Positions 1 to 13,390 of a stretch of 64,000 nucleotides of DNA are shown one piece after another. The notes beneath the pieces are model-generated. The model searched no databases and was not told the DNA's origin. It saw nothing but the letters and a program-made list of their open reading frames with translations. Source of the stretch: Henckelia pumila (taxonomy: Eukaryota; Streptophyta; Magnoliopsida; Lamiales; Gesneriaceae); NCBI RefSeq assembly GCF_033568475.1, contig NC_133123.1:24662622-24726621 (forward strand). Direction: 5' to 3'. A program made the translations under genes and the position numbers. The first letter of the stretch is position 1. The number at the start of each line of letters is the position of its first letter.

Positions 1-158
1 ATTAATTAAAACCTTAAATTTACTAGTTGATAAATTTCATAATTGTAAAACATAAGGAAACAATTAGCCCAACGGGCAACGACCATACGTTTCTTATTCC
101 TCCAAGATTTCTTGAATTTCGATTTCCCCATTTTCTGAAAAATTACCAAATACAATCA

Positions 159-3100
159 ATGTTAATTGACAAAGCTCGAATTGAGCCGATAATTTCATGG
201 TTTGTTACAGTTCATCCCCACGAAACCTCGGCGTTGATCCATTCTACCTCTTCTTTCTTCTTTGTGAGTTTCCTCTGGTCTTTGAATAGTTTACGATTCT
301 GTTGTCATGTCGCTAATTTATAGTTTGATTATGCAGATTTTGAGTGCGTATTTTGTGGTTCTCCCATTACGCGATGAAGGGGCGATTTCATTAGGATTAG
401 GGAATCTTCCAGGACTTTTTGTCGGGTCTTTGCTTCTAACTCTGGTTGCCGCGCCGGTTTCAACTCTCATTTTTGCATTGCCCAATCTTTCCAAAGGAAA
501 GGTGTGAATTAATTAATTTGAAAATTGAATTAGCAGGACTTGATTCTGTTTATTCAATGTTGTGATATAAAAGTTTCTGCTTTTATGTCTTTTTGGATTG
601 ATGGGCTTTAAAGGTTTTTTGTTTTTTATTGATGCAAAATCAGAACTTGTTGCTACTACTTGTGATTTGAATGTTGACTGGTGTCCTTTAAAGCATTCGG
701 GTGTTAAAATCTTGGATTAGGAACATAGCAAAAACCTTCGCTCAAAGTAAGTTTTTAGAAATGAAGAAAATCTGTAATCCGTAACACCTAAGAGTCATTT
801 GGTTTTATTGACTTCTTATCCCTTCATTTATCAAATTAGTTTGTTACCGATGTTTGGAAATTCTGTTTTGCTTCAGGCCTTGGTCTTGATACACAGGTTT
901 TTTAGCTTGTCTCTTGTTGTATTCTTCATTCTATGGCTTTTTTCTACTCCTGGAAGCTCACCATTCAGTTTCAAGGCAAGAGTTCAACGCATTATCTAAT
1001 TCTCGACATTCCAGCTGTTGGGTTTTATGATATCTATCGTGGAATCATTTCGGAGTACCTGTTTTGCAGGGAATGCTTCAGGTGAACTCGACCATAAAGG
1101 AGGAGTTGAAGGTTACGGTTAGCGAAAGCGTTCCACCCAGTTCTGCTAGCTGGGAAAGACATGGATGGTTTTACATCACTGTGAGGATTTTCTTGTTCCT
1201 CTGGGTAAAACATTGCTGGCTTTTTTCGGCAAATTGAAGGGATACAAGTTTGATTTGCTCTTCGTATTACATATAAAAGTTCTCTCTGACTTCTGAGACT
1301 GATTTTCCTATTTCTCTTGATTTCTACAGGTTGCTCTGCTTAATCTTATTACTATCTCTTCAACTTGGGCAAGAGTAATCGACGTGATGGATAGTGAGGT
1401 CTGTTTGCTGCCAGCCATATCTTTGTATTTACTATTTAATCCAATCTAACGGTTAATGAATTGTTAAGATAGTTATGTTCAAATATCAAGTGAAAGTTAG
1501 AGTTCTGTAATTGTTGGCATGACTTCTATGTTCCACATAGGACCATAGGTGCCTAGTCTTTATGCTCGTTCAATCTTGTACTATCAGGATACTTGATTTG
1601 TACACTATTAACTCACTCGAATTCAGTCAGGTTCAAGATTGTTTGGATTTATTGGTGCTGGTGCTACACTGGGGCAGCTATTTGGTTCACTGTTTGCCAC
1701 TGGAATGGCTTGGTTAGGCCCATGTATGTCTCATCACTTGTACCTTCTCTCATTTCTTTGTTTCCTCTCCAATTTTTGGTGACTTTTAATTTGTTTTTAG
1801 ATCTGCTCCTCTTTGCTGCACTTTTGTTGGAATTAGCGGCGCAGTCTTCAAAAGGAATTGACAAGCACATTTCCCAGAATCCAGAACTCTTTCCCATCCG
1901 GTATTTTTGTCATTATCTTATTGTCATTGCTCATAATAAATTGTAATTATTTTCTTCAATATGGTATTTCCACTGTCGCTTGAAAGATTTGTTACAAATC
2001 ACAATACACTAATATTTGCTTCCTCTTAAATTATAAGGAGTGATATAAGTCAGGAGTACTTGTGTTCTCTTCGGAGAATGAAAAATTGTCTCTTTTTTGT
2101 GGGATGTGTTATGTAACAAGGGACCCTGCTGACAACTTCGTGATTTAGTAAAGACAAAAATAATGTCTTAAAAGATTTGAGCTAAAATCAAGTGTTGATA
2201 CTTAAATTCCTGGTAGTCCCATATCATCTGTACCACTCAAAAAAGATAAAAGAGTTGTGTGGACAAAAAAGAGGGTGTATTAACCTCTGTATCTCATCAA
2301 AGATTGTCAAAGCATTACATATTGATTTGCATAAGAGGCTGAAAATTGCTGTCTGTCCTTATTTTGCAGTACTACTTTTCCTGCATGCAATCAGTTTTAG
2401 GACCTCTGTTTCTGAGGATTTCTACAAAACAGAATATCTTATAATTACTTGCTCCACACATGCATTTGTCAAAGAACATAGATCCGAATCAAACTTTTTT
2501 TCTTATATCTTGTTCTTGTATGGTTCCCCACTTGTATTATTAGTTTTTGGGAGACTTGTTTTTGTTCTTCATTTTAATTCCTTCTAAGGCAACAAAAATT
2601 TCAGTCACTGAATCGAACATGTGCTTCTCACTAGGACAAATTTTTTACTTCTTTCATCCTCAATGCAAATGGTTTGCTTTCAACTTATTTACTCTTCAAC
2701 TATTTCAGAAATGAGTCTTCTCTTCCAAATTACACGTTTTTTTATTTCGATGACATTAAGCTTTGTAAATTAGGTTCATTGCATTTCTACAAGTGTACAA
2801 GGTAAAAAACATGAAGTTTCTGAAAGAATGCCATGATACAGAAGTTTATGCCACTTTCTTAGTGCTCTTGATCAATATGGAACAGCCTGGTTGAATACTT
2901 GCTTTTTCAGGATATGAATGTTGATAACAAACTTAAAAGATTGTATATCTGATTGGATATACACTTGATACAGATTGGCCATCTCTTCATTATACAATGT
3001 GGTCCAATCATCACCATGTTTAAATTAATATAGCGAGTTTCTGTGCAGATTAATAATTTCAAATTTCTCAGACTTAAATAGGATTTGAAACGATATGCAT

Positions 3101-5908
3101 TTGTTTCTGTAAGTTACAATCACTGTGAGTTATTTATTTTGAAACCAATTTAGACATTCTTAATGTTGTGGATAAGAATCAAATAATAGGAAAAGATATA
3201 TATTATGGTCTGGTTTAGCTGGGAGGAAAAGAATATTTCAGACTATTTAAAGTTATCTTGAGTCACAGCATCGTTTAAACATCTTCTAAAGTTCTAATAA
3301 ATCCTTGTTTGTTTGCTTTAATTGTTGTGGCTTGTAGAAATGCTGATACTGATGACATCAGTGAAAACGGAGATCAAAGCGGATCTAATTTTAAATCTTC
3401 TTCCCCTAGATCTTCTAATTCTTCACCGAGAACTCAAATCTGGCCTATATTAGAGGGACTTCAACTTATATTATCATCATCTTATTTATTACAAGTTGCG
3501 TTATTCCTGTGGCTAAGTGCAGTAGTCTCCTCCTTCTTCTATTTCCAGGTGAGGAAACAATGCCTCTGCACATTCTATTTATTTATTTTGGCTTAGTCTT
3601 TGAGAGGTTTCTATATTTTGTATAGTCAAATATATATGAATCAGCTGCATTTTGCTTTATCTCACACAATTAACCAAAATAACTGGAGCCTCCTTTTCAG
3701 ATTTCATGTGGGGTATGGCCTATAAATAAGTGTTTCTGAGTATGAAATGCATTTTTCGGTTTTTGCTGGTTATGTGCATATATATTAACATCTTCAAGTA
3801 TTCTAACTACTATAATTGTGAAAGATACGAAATTTTGTTGTCATTCCAGTTACTGATATTTGTGTTGGTTACTCATTTATACTTCTTATGTGACTGCAGA
3901 AAGTAACTGTCATTGCCAGTGCCGCGACGACTCCTGTTGGTAGGAGGCGATTGTTAGCACAAATCAATAGCTTCATTGCAGTTTTTATTCTTGCTGGGCA
4001 ACTTACTTTAACGGTATGGATAGATTCTGAGTTTAATGTTTTTGGGCATGAGAGTGTTCTTAGTAGCCGAAACCCTTTACATCTTATTTCCAGACTCGTA
4101 TTAAGATGGATTTATGCTTAACTTTTGCTCTATTTTAGCCAATTCCTTTTGTGTTATTTGCTTTCATTTGTCCACTAAGGGCCACAATATTCTTTGGGTA
4201 TATTTACTTGTTTCTGTTACAGGGCCGCATCCTTACCGTTGCTGGGGTGACCACAGCTATTTGTTCTTCACCAGTTGTTGGCTTCATGAATCTGATTGCT
4301 TTAGCTGTGTGGCCATCATGGATTGCAGTTGTCATCTCTGAAACCTCACGGAAGGTTGCTTTACAATTTTTTGAACTGCTACTCTCTCTATCCAGCTTTT
4401 TTTCATCCAAATGTTTCCAGCTAACCAGTAAAAAAAGCGTTTAAATCCTTAACTTAGTTTGGTTCTCATGTAACAAGAGGCAAGCGGATTGAAGTAACTG
4501 TTTCATGCAAATTAAAATTTTTGCTTCAGGTGGTTACATATGTTGTTACTAGGCCGGGAAGGGAGCTTCTTTTTACAGTTGTTTCACAGGATGAGAAGTA
4601 CAAGGCAAAGGTGAGGAAAAAACTTACTGTTCTTATTTTTGTTACTAGATTTTTATTCATGGTAAAAACTTCTACCGAGTAAAGTGCGTAGAAATTAAAT
4701 TACTGAAGGTAATTATTCAGTAATCAGTAATATAAAAATGATTTACCTATATTCTCCTTTCTAATTGAGCACATGCTCTTTCCTAATTGATCCTTTAAAA
4801 TTTAAATTGAATGGTTATTCAAATGCAATGTTTCAACCTCTGTGTGACAGATGCTAGCGAGGTTGTGAGAATACTTGCTGCTTATAGCCTTATATCATCG
4901 TTATTAGAAGCCCACAAGGAATGCACCTAGGTTCAATGCTTAATCCTGTGCCTTGACACAAATCTGAGACACAACCATCAATGAAACATGTCTTAACCAT
5001 GGTGCCTCAATCCTTGGTGTGCCATGTGTTACGCATATAGTTGAGCGTTGGGACAGAAAAAAAAAACAAAAATGAGAGACAATAATAGGATTCAATATTC
5101 ACTCATAGACAAATGAATGTTCTATTTCCATTTAATAGATTGCATGTTTTGGATTGTATGTGATGTTCTTTTCAAGTCGTTCGATAAGAGTATTTCATTC
5201 CTCTATGCTCCTCTCTTCAATAAAGGATACTTAGACTTGCACATTGTGCACAGGTTCTCAGGGTTAGTGTGTGCCATGGCTTCTGGAAACTATTACTCAA
5301 ATTCAACAATCCTCCAATGAAAGCTCCAATCAAAATTAAAACCGTGACCTTTATTTCGAAGTCAAATTTTAGATTGAGCATAACCTTATTCTCATCTCCT
5401 ATAGGATATTGGCCTATATCGCAGTGTGTCTATTTGATTAAAGATTAAGCCATTATCATAATAGTGCAATCCGAATCTTTTAAAACTCAATTCCCATGTT
5501 TCATTTCTACGTTGTATATTTGTTATGGCATGTAGTGGACAGATATGCATTGATGCATAAGTAACAGTGAACATGAAATCATATAGGTATGCATTGATGT
5601 GATTGTTCAAAGGCTGGGAGATGCCACTGCCGCTGGGATGTATAAGCTGCTTTTCACAACGCTACACGGCAAAGTTTCCACTGTCCCCCTCTATGCATTG
5701 CCTGTATGTATAGATTTATATGTTGGACTTATAACTACATATAAATTGCATGGACCTTCTAGTTGTTCAAGTTAGAAAAAAATTTCATGCTTACTTATGC
5801 CTCTTTTATCAGGCCTGTTGTATATGGATAGTGACAGCATACCACTTAGGGCGCCGGCAAACAAGACTAGCTAAATACAGGGCGTCTCATCCACCGGAAC
5901 CATCATAA
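159..5908 (+). CDS. Multi-pass membrane transporter-like protein (ATP:ADP antiporter/MFS-related), 13 exons
   Basis: Exons: 159-263, 337-501, 877-975, 1070-1204, 1330-1398, 1627-1723, 1801-1900, 3338-3548, 3900-4013, 4223-4354, 4530-4610, 5587-5703, 5813-5908; all phases agree and give about 506 residues. The protein is mostly hydrophobic helices (for example ILSAYFVVLPLRDEG near residue 36 and RFFSLSLVVFFILWLF near residue 96), with an acidic/Ser-rich loop encoded at the start of exon 8. Residues about 431-448 (EKYKAKVCIDVIVQRLGD) resemble the conserved EEKYKAK...D..V.R.GD segment of bacterial and plastid ATP/ADP translocases, so it is probably a nucleotide-transporter-like or MFS protein; the substrate is unknown. 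ATG 159 was chosen because the peptide from there (LIDKARIEP, then VTVHPHETSALIHS) looks conserved. An in-frame ATG at 27 would add 44 low-complexity residues. Intron 3 starts with GC instead of GT. The gene is convergent with the LSF2 gene. Confidence 0.85.
1901..3337 (+). other. Intron 7 of the transporter-like gene (1.4 kb)
   Basis: This AT-rich intron splits an arginine codon (CG before it, A after it). I see no transposon ends or coding signal. Open frames inside it, such as that at 2192-2587, contain no recognisable protein. Confidence 0.7.
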
Positions 5909-7758
5909 AGATGATGTTTGTACTTGGTAAATTTCTTGATCAAGTAAAAGTTCAAAAGAGGAGATTCTGCACAAAATTTCAACTGGTGATGCTGGGTATG
6001 GCTGCTAGTTGTTTATGTTGTGAACTGCACAGAATGTTGTGATAATTGAAGTTGAAGATTGAGAATAGCAATTTTCTTTAATCATTAGGTTAAAACAAGA
6101 GGTTTCCTTCCCCCATCACAATCAATTGCAGTATCCATTTTATCGTTTCTACACTCTATACAAAATATATAATTTTATCTATTGAGCCGATATCACTTGC
6201 ATGGAGATTCGAACGTTAAATGACATGGCTCCTAAAGGCCAACCGTTCTTTTCTTTTTCGTGTTTCGATTTATTTGTGAATAAATTTTCTCTTTTCAATA
6301 GTCTTGCATAGCGTCTCCATTTCTAGAATTTTATCTAGTTAATATCAATTCTCAATTATAGCGAATTTTATCTACACTATTCAAATCAATTCTCAATCAC
6401 AGCTAGTTTATGACACTCAAATTCGGGTGAAGATATCTGTCATGCTCAATTTACTAATTGGAAATTCAAAAGGTTGTCTGAACAACCCTTTGGTTAAGCT
6501 TTAGCAACCATTTTTGTGGCCGGAACTAATAGAGTACATCAATTTCAACACGCTCAGTTCATCATGTAGAATTGAAGAATGAGCAATGCTGAAAGCAGTG
6601 TTATTATCACATCAAATGTCATAGGAAGATTCACTGTAACTCAGAAGGGATTTTTTTGATAGGGAAGACATTCTCTCCGATGGAACGACAGAGTCGCCGC
6701 TGTTGGATTCCGAAGGGGCAAATCATGTGCCAACCATTGCATTATTCAAATTCAAGTAAATTTCAATAAATGCCTCCAATTGTTGGAGCAAAGAATGTAA
6801 ATCCCCCATAATTCTCGGTTCTGGTATTCATTATGGTCCCGAGTGATGGATCTTGTTATGGGACGGTGAACGGACCAGAACAATCCTAAGATCTTTAGCT
6901 TTATTGAACTTTCTTTCTTGTTTGCCTGTTTTCAATCTTTAAGAGAGAACTCATGATCTAATGACAACCAATTTGAGGACTGACAATCGATTTGAAAATA
7001 ACATTCAAGCTGTCATTGCATTCAAAGTTATTCCTTCTAAAAACTAGAAGATTGTTCCTAACTAGACAATTAGAGAAATCTGCAGAGATTCTCCTAGCCA
7101 TCATCTCACATGGGATACTGATGGGTTATCATTTTATTAGAAAAACAGAGAAATAAATAAAAATCTGCAGAGACTCTCTTAACCCTAATCTGTTATGGGA
7201 ATAATGATGAACCATCTTTTATTTGAAAAATAAATATACTGATTCTTCGTCGGTCAATAAATATGGTCCTATCCCCTTGAGCTAGCCATGTGCCCATTAC
7301 CGTTTCCCTGTACTGATATTCGTTTCCCAAACCATTTATGCTGTTTCTTTGAACCCATAGATTGATACCAGCTTTAAAAAAGAAAGCTTTCAGCACCTTA
7401 CCAAGTCATGTAGATAATTTTTTGTTGGGATTGAGCATGATCTTTGCTTTTCAGAGCACATTCTATGATCTCTAATCAACATATATTGTAAAGAGACAAA
7501 TTTAGGATGAAGTCATGAAATGAAATACTATGGCTAAACTGCTAGTAATCGTACAACTGAAATTCTTTAAAGATTACAATACAACTAAGATTGTTCCATC
7601 CGGTATTGTATAGAATTTTCTCATCATCTATCCGTACTTTGAGCGTAATGAATCTTCTTACCAACCGTATAGAGAATTTAAAATGAGATAGAGCATATAT
7701 GTAATATGCTGAAATCTAGAATGGAAATCAAGCTTAAAGAAAAGTCTTGCCAAAGTAG
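5909..7758. other. Intergenic space between two convergent genes
   Basis: This stretch should hold the 3' UTRs of the transporter-like gene (+) and of LSF2 (-). I see no gene. At about 7077-7240 there are two degenerate tandem copies of an 80-bp unit, each beginning ATCTGCAGAGA. Confidence 0.6.
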
Positions 7759-9515
7759 TCAAGTTTTACGCAGGGCACGCACACGGTCTTGGATTAGCTT
7801 TCTTTCCCAGTCTGCTATATCTTCAAATGCAAATTCTGGCAAACTCTCAAAGGGTTCCTTCCAGGGATCATTTTTAGCCAAATCATATGTTGCTCCACGA
7901 ATAGCTTTTTTGTTTGGTCCACAAGGTCTCTTTGAGGTAAGTGTATCATAAGCTGTATTCAACTGCATAAAAATATACAATCTTCACAAAACAATGATTT
8001 TTCATGAGCTTGAATGATTTCTATACTGCAAAAAGAAGAATAGTAAAAGGCGTGTCTCACATTCATATTGCAGAACCAATACATGTAAGCAATGGCAACA
8101 GCTGGTGCCCTCCCCAAACCAGCAGTACAGTGTACATATACTCTGCCGTTTCCCTCTGAAATCGCCAACTCCAACATGGAAACGGCTTCAGGTAATCCAA
8201 GTCTCAATGACTCTGGATCAAAATCTTTTGCCTGCAAATATAATACGAGTTGCTTTAATTAATCTCTACATTAAAACTAATTCCATTGCAATATGACAGA
8301 TTCTGAATTCCTAGACACAAATTTAACAATTAAAGAACATATGATAGAATACTCATTGTCAAGTGCATATGATAACAATGAACAAGATTAGCTTACAGGC
8401 CTTCTCATGTGACGAATTCCAAGTTTAGTGCTTCGTTCTATTATAGATTGCAGGTCAATTCCCCAGTACTCAATGTCTCTGTCTTGTTGCAAGTTGAGAA
8501 TGTATCCCACTTTCTGTTCTTCTTTCAAATGATCAATATCCTCAGCTTTCTGAGGTTGTGACCCGACGATAACATCATCAGTTATCAATGTATAGTTCAT
8601 GCCTGATGCTAAACTTCTTGTCAGATACCAAGCTAAACCTCAATATTCAAATATTAACAAAACTAAATCCCATAACATTCAACAATTGGCAGTTACCATA
8701 AACTGAACCAGATGCAGAACCTTGCAAAAAAATATATTCTCGAGTTTCCCTTTCCATAACACAAGAAATATAAACGATTAAGTTCTGCCTTGTGAGATAG
8801 TGATTTAAAAGGCAATAATCTATCAAATCATTATTCGAACAGTTGGGCTGCTTTACGGTTACAAACTATAAGTTTGAAGGAAATGTTAGATATGCCTGAT
8901 TGATGCATATATTTCATCGATTTTTCTTATGCTTCCCATGAGATAAAGGGTAAACTAATCTCATTCCATGTAATCAAAGAATTCATGGATACGCAGATGT
9001 TACAGTTAATTCAAGATTTCACAAGGGACATCCCAAAAGGCTTCAATAATGAACATACACAGTTTAAGCTTCTTTCACGTTAAATTAAGTTGCCTAAAGC
9101 TCGATTTATTCCCCAAGAGAGTATTTTATTGAACTTCAAGAACATCCCAGTACACAGATTATCTAAACTTCACAAAAGAAAATCACGCATTCCCAGTAAA
9201 GGCTTTTCAACTCCCAATAAAAACAACTTCATGGACCCAACAAAAAGAAAAGAAAACCTGACCGAGATCATGATGATATTCATATGGGTTCCTCATCATT
9301 CTCTTCATGGCCGTATTATAGTCCTCCATTTTGTTCTTAGAGCTGATTCTTGGCACCATTAGGCTTGGTTGATTTGATTCAGTTTCATTCCCGGAAAATT
9401 TACAAAAAATACTGGGAAATTTGATGAAACGTGATGCAAATTTCGACTTGTTCTTGTTGGAAGTGATTTGTAACGGAGGTTTGGAGAACGAACAGGTGTT
9501 GATTACACCTGCCAT
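7759..9515 (-). CDS. LSF2: Phosphoglucan phosphatase LSF2 (LIKE SEX FOUR 2), chloroplastic
   Basis: Four exons on the minus strand: 9515-9263, 8602-8397, 8231-8061, 7962-7759; 277 residues, against 282 in Arabidopsis LSF2 as I recall it. LSF2 removes C3-bound phosphate from starch glucans during starch breakdown in the plastid and, unlike SEX4, has no CBM48. The first ~60 residues are Ser/Lys-rich, as in a transit peptide. They are followed by NKMEDYNTAMKRMMRNPYEY, the dual-specificity phosphatase fold, and the PTP loop HCTAGLGRAP with Cys188 and Arg194. The probable general acid is Asp156 in KDFDP. The family's C-terminal tail follows (PCGPNKKAIRGATYDLAKND, then WERKLIQDRVRALRKT). Splice phases agree throughout. 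I chose ATG 9515 because the reading from it starts like the family; an in-frame upstream ATG at 9587 would add 24 residues. Nothing is broken, so it should be functional. Confidence 0.95.
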
Positions 9516-11712
9516 TGGCGTATGATTTTCTGATGGCTTTGTTTGTGCGTAGCTTTTCAAATGTTCTCGAATTTTTTGTGGTGCCAACTTCTTACTTTAT
9601 ATGCATCGACTGTTACAGTTTTGGTCCCAAAATTTTCTTCTGTTTTTTTTTTTTTTCTGATTTTTTTTTTTTTTTTTTCACGCATATACGTTTGAATCTA
9701 AAGGGTATTTATATGATTGGTCCCAAAAATTTCTTTTCTTCTGTTTTTTTGTTATTTTCCCTGAAATTAAGGTTTTTAGAAATATGTTTGATTCTGTGAA
9801 AGGTACATGATATAACAAAAAAGACTGATCTCATTTTACGAAAAAATATTATTTTTTATGTTAAAAATAATATTTTTTTTAATTGTAAATCTTAATTGGA
9901 TCAATCCGCTTCATAAAAATAAATCGTCTTACACGATACCTGTTCGATATAAGTCATTGACACACATGTTATAATTCTGGAATCTGATGTTCGAGAAATA
10001 ATTCTCTCCCCAAGCTCAAAATAAAACAAAAGTTATATGATTTGATTTTTTTACCAAAATATATTTACAAGGAAAAATAAAAAAAAATTGAAAAATATTG
10101 AAATGAAGATAATTACTCTTTTCTTGCTAAATTTTATTTCGAACCTTTTCAAAAAAATATAGAACTTGGATGCGCAATATTTTGAATTTTAAAATGAGTT
10201 TTAAAAAAATGAAAATAGACTGATTTAGACCAAATAATGTGATTTTTTTCAAAGAACAAATTATGTGTACTTCAATATAAATTTGTGTCTTGAATGAGTG
10301 TATGAAGCTGAACCGGGACAAATGACACAAACAAGCCTTATAGTTATTACATTCACATGGCCAAAAAAGAAGAGGCTACTATTACTTGCACGTCTAAAAT
10401 GTAGAGCTTCTACCACCTCTCAATTGACCGACGAACATAAATACAAATACATTTTAGACATGAATGCTTCTGAATCTTCGACATATAAAATATGCTCTGT
10501 ATCCGAGTGCTTTCTTCTTAGAAACGCCCAAATATTTGAGCGCAACGCTCAAATTACTGCCCAAAAAAAAAAAAAAATGTCAGCACAGTATGTCAGAATG
10601 TTAAGTAGACGTTATAGCAATTCTAAAACATCGATGCAGCTCGGCTAGTTTGATACTTTGACATCAGTTACTTATACAGCTGCCTTCTATGCAGAAATAA
10701 AAAAGGAGGCAGTGAAAGTATTTGGCTCATACCGAGATAAACAAAGACCAGGACATGGTCCAAGAACTTGAAGCACAGACGGTTCTTTGAGTTTTGGGGT
10801 ACAAAAACTGCAAGATAGAAATCATTAGATGGGTTGGGTGTGCTCGATTTACAGTAAGTTGATGAATACTCCAAGTTCAGGTAGAAATGGAGGTTATAGA
10901 TCCATGTAGAGGTTGAAAATAAATAAAATTAGAAAATTAATTTTGAAGCAGCTCACACTCCATATGAGGCAATCGAAAACAAAAGACTAATATCATGGCT
11001 TTGGATCAAATTTAGGTACACTGATTATTAGCAAAGAGAGTTACGGACTTTTGGAAGAATACTCCGGCTTTTTTCGCTGAAAGCGAGCACACAATTTCAA
11101 GGAATGGCATAATAAAGTTCAAATGTTCATACAAGAAATCAGAGACAATGATTGATAGCTTTGCGAAATACATGCATTTTCTTCTCACCTTTTATGAATT
11201 CATCAAGCAAGAGCAGCTAACATACATCACAGGGCTTTCCATATGGCATGGCAAAAGATTTGTCACTCTGACTATATTTTCCTCACCAGAAGTGTTTTTA
11301 CTTATATTCCAAATGATCGGTCAATAGGTATGAGAGTTTCTCATGTTTAAGCCACTCTTCCCCCTGTAAAGCCAATGTGTGATGCATAACATTACAAACC
11401 CTAACAATAGTTCTTTCCTCAGTCGATCCTTCCATCATATCCACTCTCAATGAAATTATCAATATCTATCATTATATTTGAAGACACAGAGCTCTAGAGA
11501 AATTAACTGTGGACCACCATCTATATATTTCCAATTTTACCCTCTCATAATATTAATATATATATTTTTTCGCTTCAAAGCCATCATGTGCGACATTATA
11601 TATTATAAATATAAATCTGCAGGAACTTAAATTTTGAATATTATATTAATTCTTTTTAATATTTCACCAATGAAAAAAGTATTCCTTACAACTCGGTGTG
11701 CCATAATCTTTA
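9516..11712. other. Upstream region of LSF2 and intergenic DNA
   Basis: The first few hundred bases should hold the LSF2 5' UTR and promoter; there are poly-T tracts at about 9643-9680. At 9841-9885 an AT-only stretch can fold on itself. Between 10.3 and 11.6 kb I see only short unsupported frames and no clear gene. Confidence 0.5.
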
Positions 11713-12679
11713 ATTAGATCCATAGTTATTAAAAGCGCTCGCCTGGCTGCGCCTAGGCGACAGGCGCAGCCAGGCGCACCCATTGCGCCTGGGTACTGAC
11801 CCAGGCGCATGTATTGCAACAGGCGCGCCTTAGGCGCGCGCCTGTGCAGAGTCGCAAAGCAGTAGAGAAGCGCACAAGCGAGCGCTTCACTCCTGCTGCA
11901 CGCAATTTAGATTTTTAATTAGAAAAAAACCCTAGTCCAACCAAGTTTTAAGCCCAATAACTAAAGCCCACTTTTATTTAATAATAAAAAAGCCTCCATG
12001 CATGTTAACGGCGCAATAGTCTCTACATCTCCCTCAATCTTTCTGCTTTCAATTATAGTTTCACAATTTTCTGAATATTAGAAAGGAAAGAAGACTGCCC
12101 AAAACAACTTTTGTTTTCTGATTTCTATTGATTAAAATCAAGTAACCTTAGAAGGCAGCCAGCAGCCCTTCTCTTTTTCGTTTTTCCTATTCCTCTTGGT
12201 TACTGCTTCCAGTTTTTCAATTCATATCATGTCATTAACATTCTCCTTCACCTTTTATCTCTTCTAAAGCTTATTCTTGCCGAAAAATGCCGAATTTTGA
12301 AACAGCAAACATTCGAAAAGATCTGGCATGGAATTACGCAACCTTATTATACTTATGCTATGCACTTATGACTTACTATTGCGTTTTAGATGATTGAAGT
12401 TTGTACTATTCAAGTTTTTCTTTAGTCATGCACTTATGATTTAAGCCAGGTTATTTATTACTTAATATTTTATTTCTATTGTTTGATATTTTTGTGAATT
12501 ATATCTAATTTATGTAAAATTATAGCATACATCACTTTATATATGAGGAATTATAAAATTTATGGCTAATACGCTTTACTTCGATAAAGCGTGCGCTTCG
12601 CCTTGCGCCTTGCGCCTCAGACTCCAGAGCACGCTAGCCCTTTTGTGCGCCTTGCGCCCTAAATAACTATGATTAGATC
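11713..12679. mobile_element. Non-autonomous hAT element with GCGCC-rich subterminal repeats
   Basis: The element proper is 11721-12671 (951 bp). It is bounded by the exact 8-bp target-site duplication ATTAGATC (11713-11720 and 12672-12679), the hallmark of hAT transposition. The left end reads CATAGTTATTAAAAGCGC; the inverted right end reads CATAGTTATTTAGGGCGC. Both subterminal regions are packed with GCGCC/AGGCGC motifs (11737-11890 and 12585-12655), while the middle is AT-rich. No transposase frame is present, so it depends on enzyme made elsewhere. Confidence 0.88.
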
Positions 12680-13390
12680 TTAAGCCCTTGAAGCAGTTAA
12701 TGGCCGAATATAAATAAATTCATCAAGAGGAGCGTTCAAAATTCAAGAACCGCTTCATGATTGATAGTATGACCAACATCATACATATAACGTGACAAAA
12801 AGGGGTAGATTGGTGATCACATTCTCAGTGATTGTGCATGCAAATTTACTGGTTAAGTTGATAATACAAAGCAGATTTGCAGCATAGCAGAAATTACTAC
12901 ACATTGATTTTCCATATTGAGTGGTATTAAACAAAAATCTTGGAGTCTCCTCTCTATAACCAAAGTACCAAACCAATTAAATGTCTGGTGTATGTTCTTA
13001 ATTTAGCATGTTTTTACATATTTTATTCGTACAACACAAGGGTAAATCTACATACTAAGAATAATATATTGAGTTGTGTTATTCATCAACCCCAGATACA
13101 AAATAATATATAAACTCAATGATCCCTGTAAGTACATCTCGTAGAGGGAAAAAAGGTAAGGGTCTCTTTGATCAGCAAACCATAAAGTTAAAATGGCATG
13201 CTCCAACCTATGCTAGCAAGAAAACATTTTAGCATCAAAACGATATTGAACTGAACCACATTCACGCCAAGCAATCAAAAAACAACTGAAAGGATTTGCG
13301 CATACCATCATCCACTACTTGTATCCAACTTGTAACAGCAAATGTCTATAGCTGCGGCCTCGTATACTGCGCTGCCAGTGGTACTGGAAC
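12680..13390. other. Downstream region of the P-loop ATPase gene
   Basis: This is the likely 3' UTR and trailer of the minus-strand ATPase gene. No other gene, repeat or element was seen. Confidence 0.5.

Noticed and set aside
2192-2587. 131-residue frame in intron 7 of the transporter-like gene
   Set aside because: No domain or splice support; composition is that of AT-rich intron.
4870-5320. Possible transposon in intron 11 of the transporter-like gene
   Set aside because: Some unusual sequence, but no terminal repeats, duplication or coding remnant could be found.
10298-10874. Opposing short frames downstream of the LSF2 promoter region
   Set aside because: No family similarity; no acceptors or donors that would build a gene.
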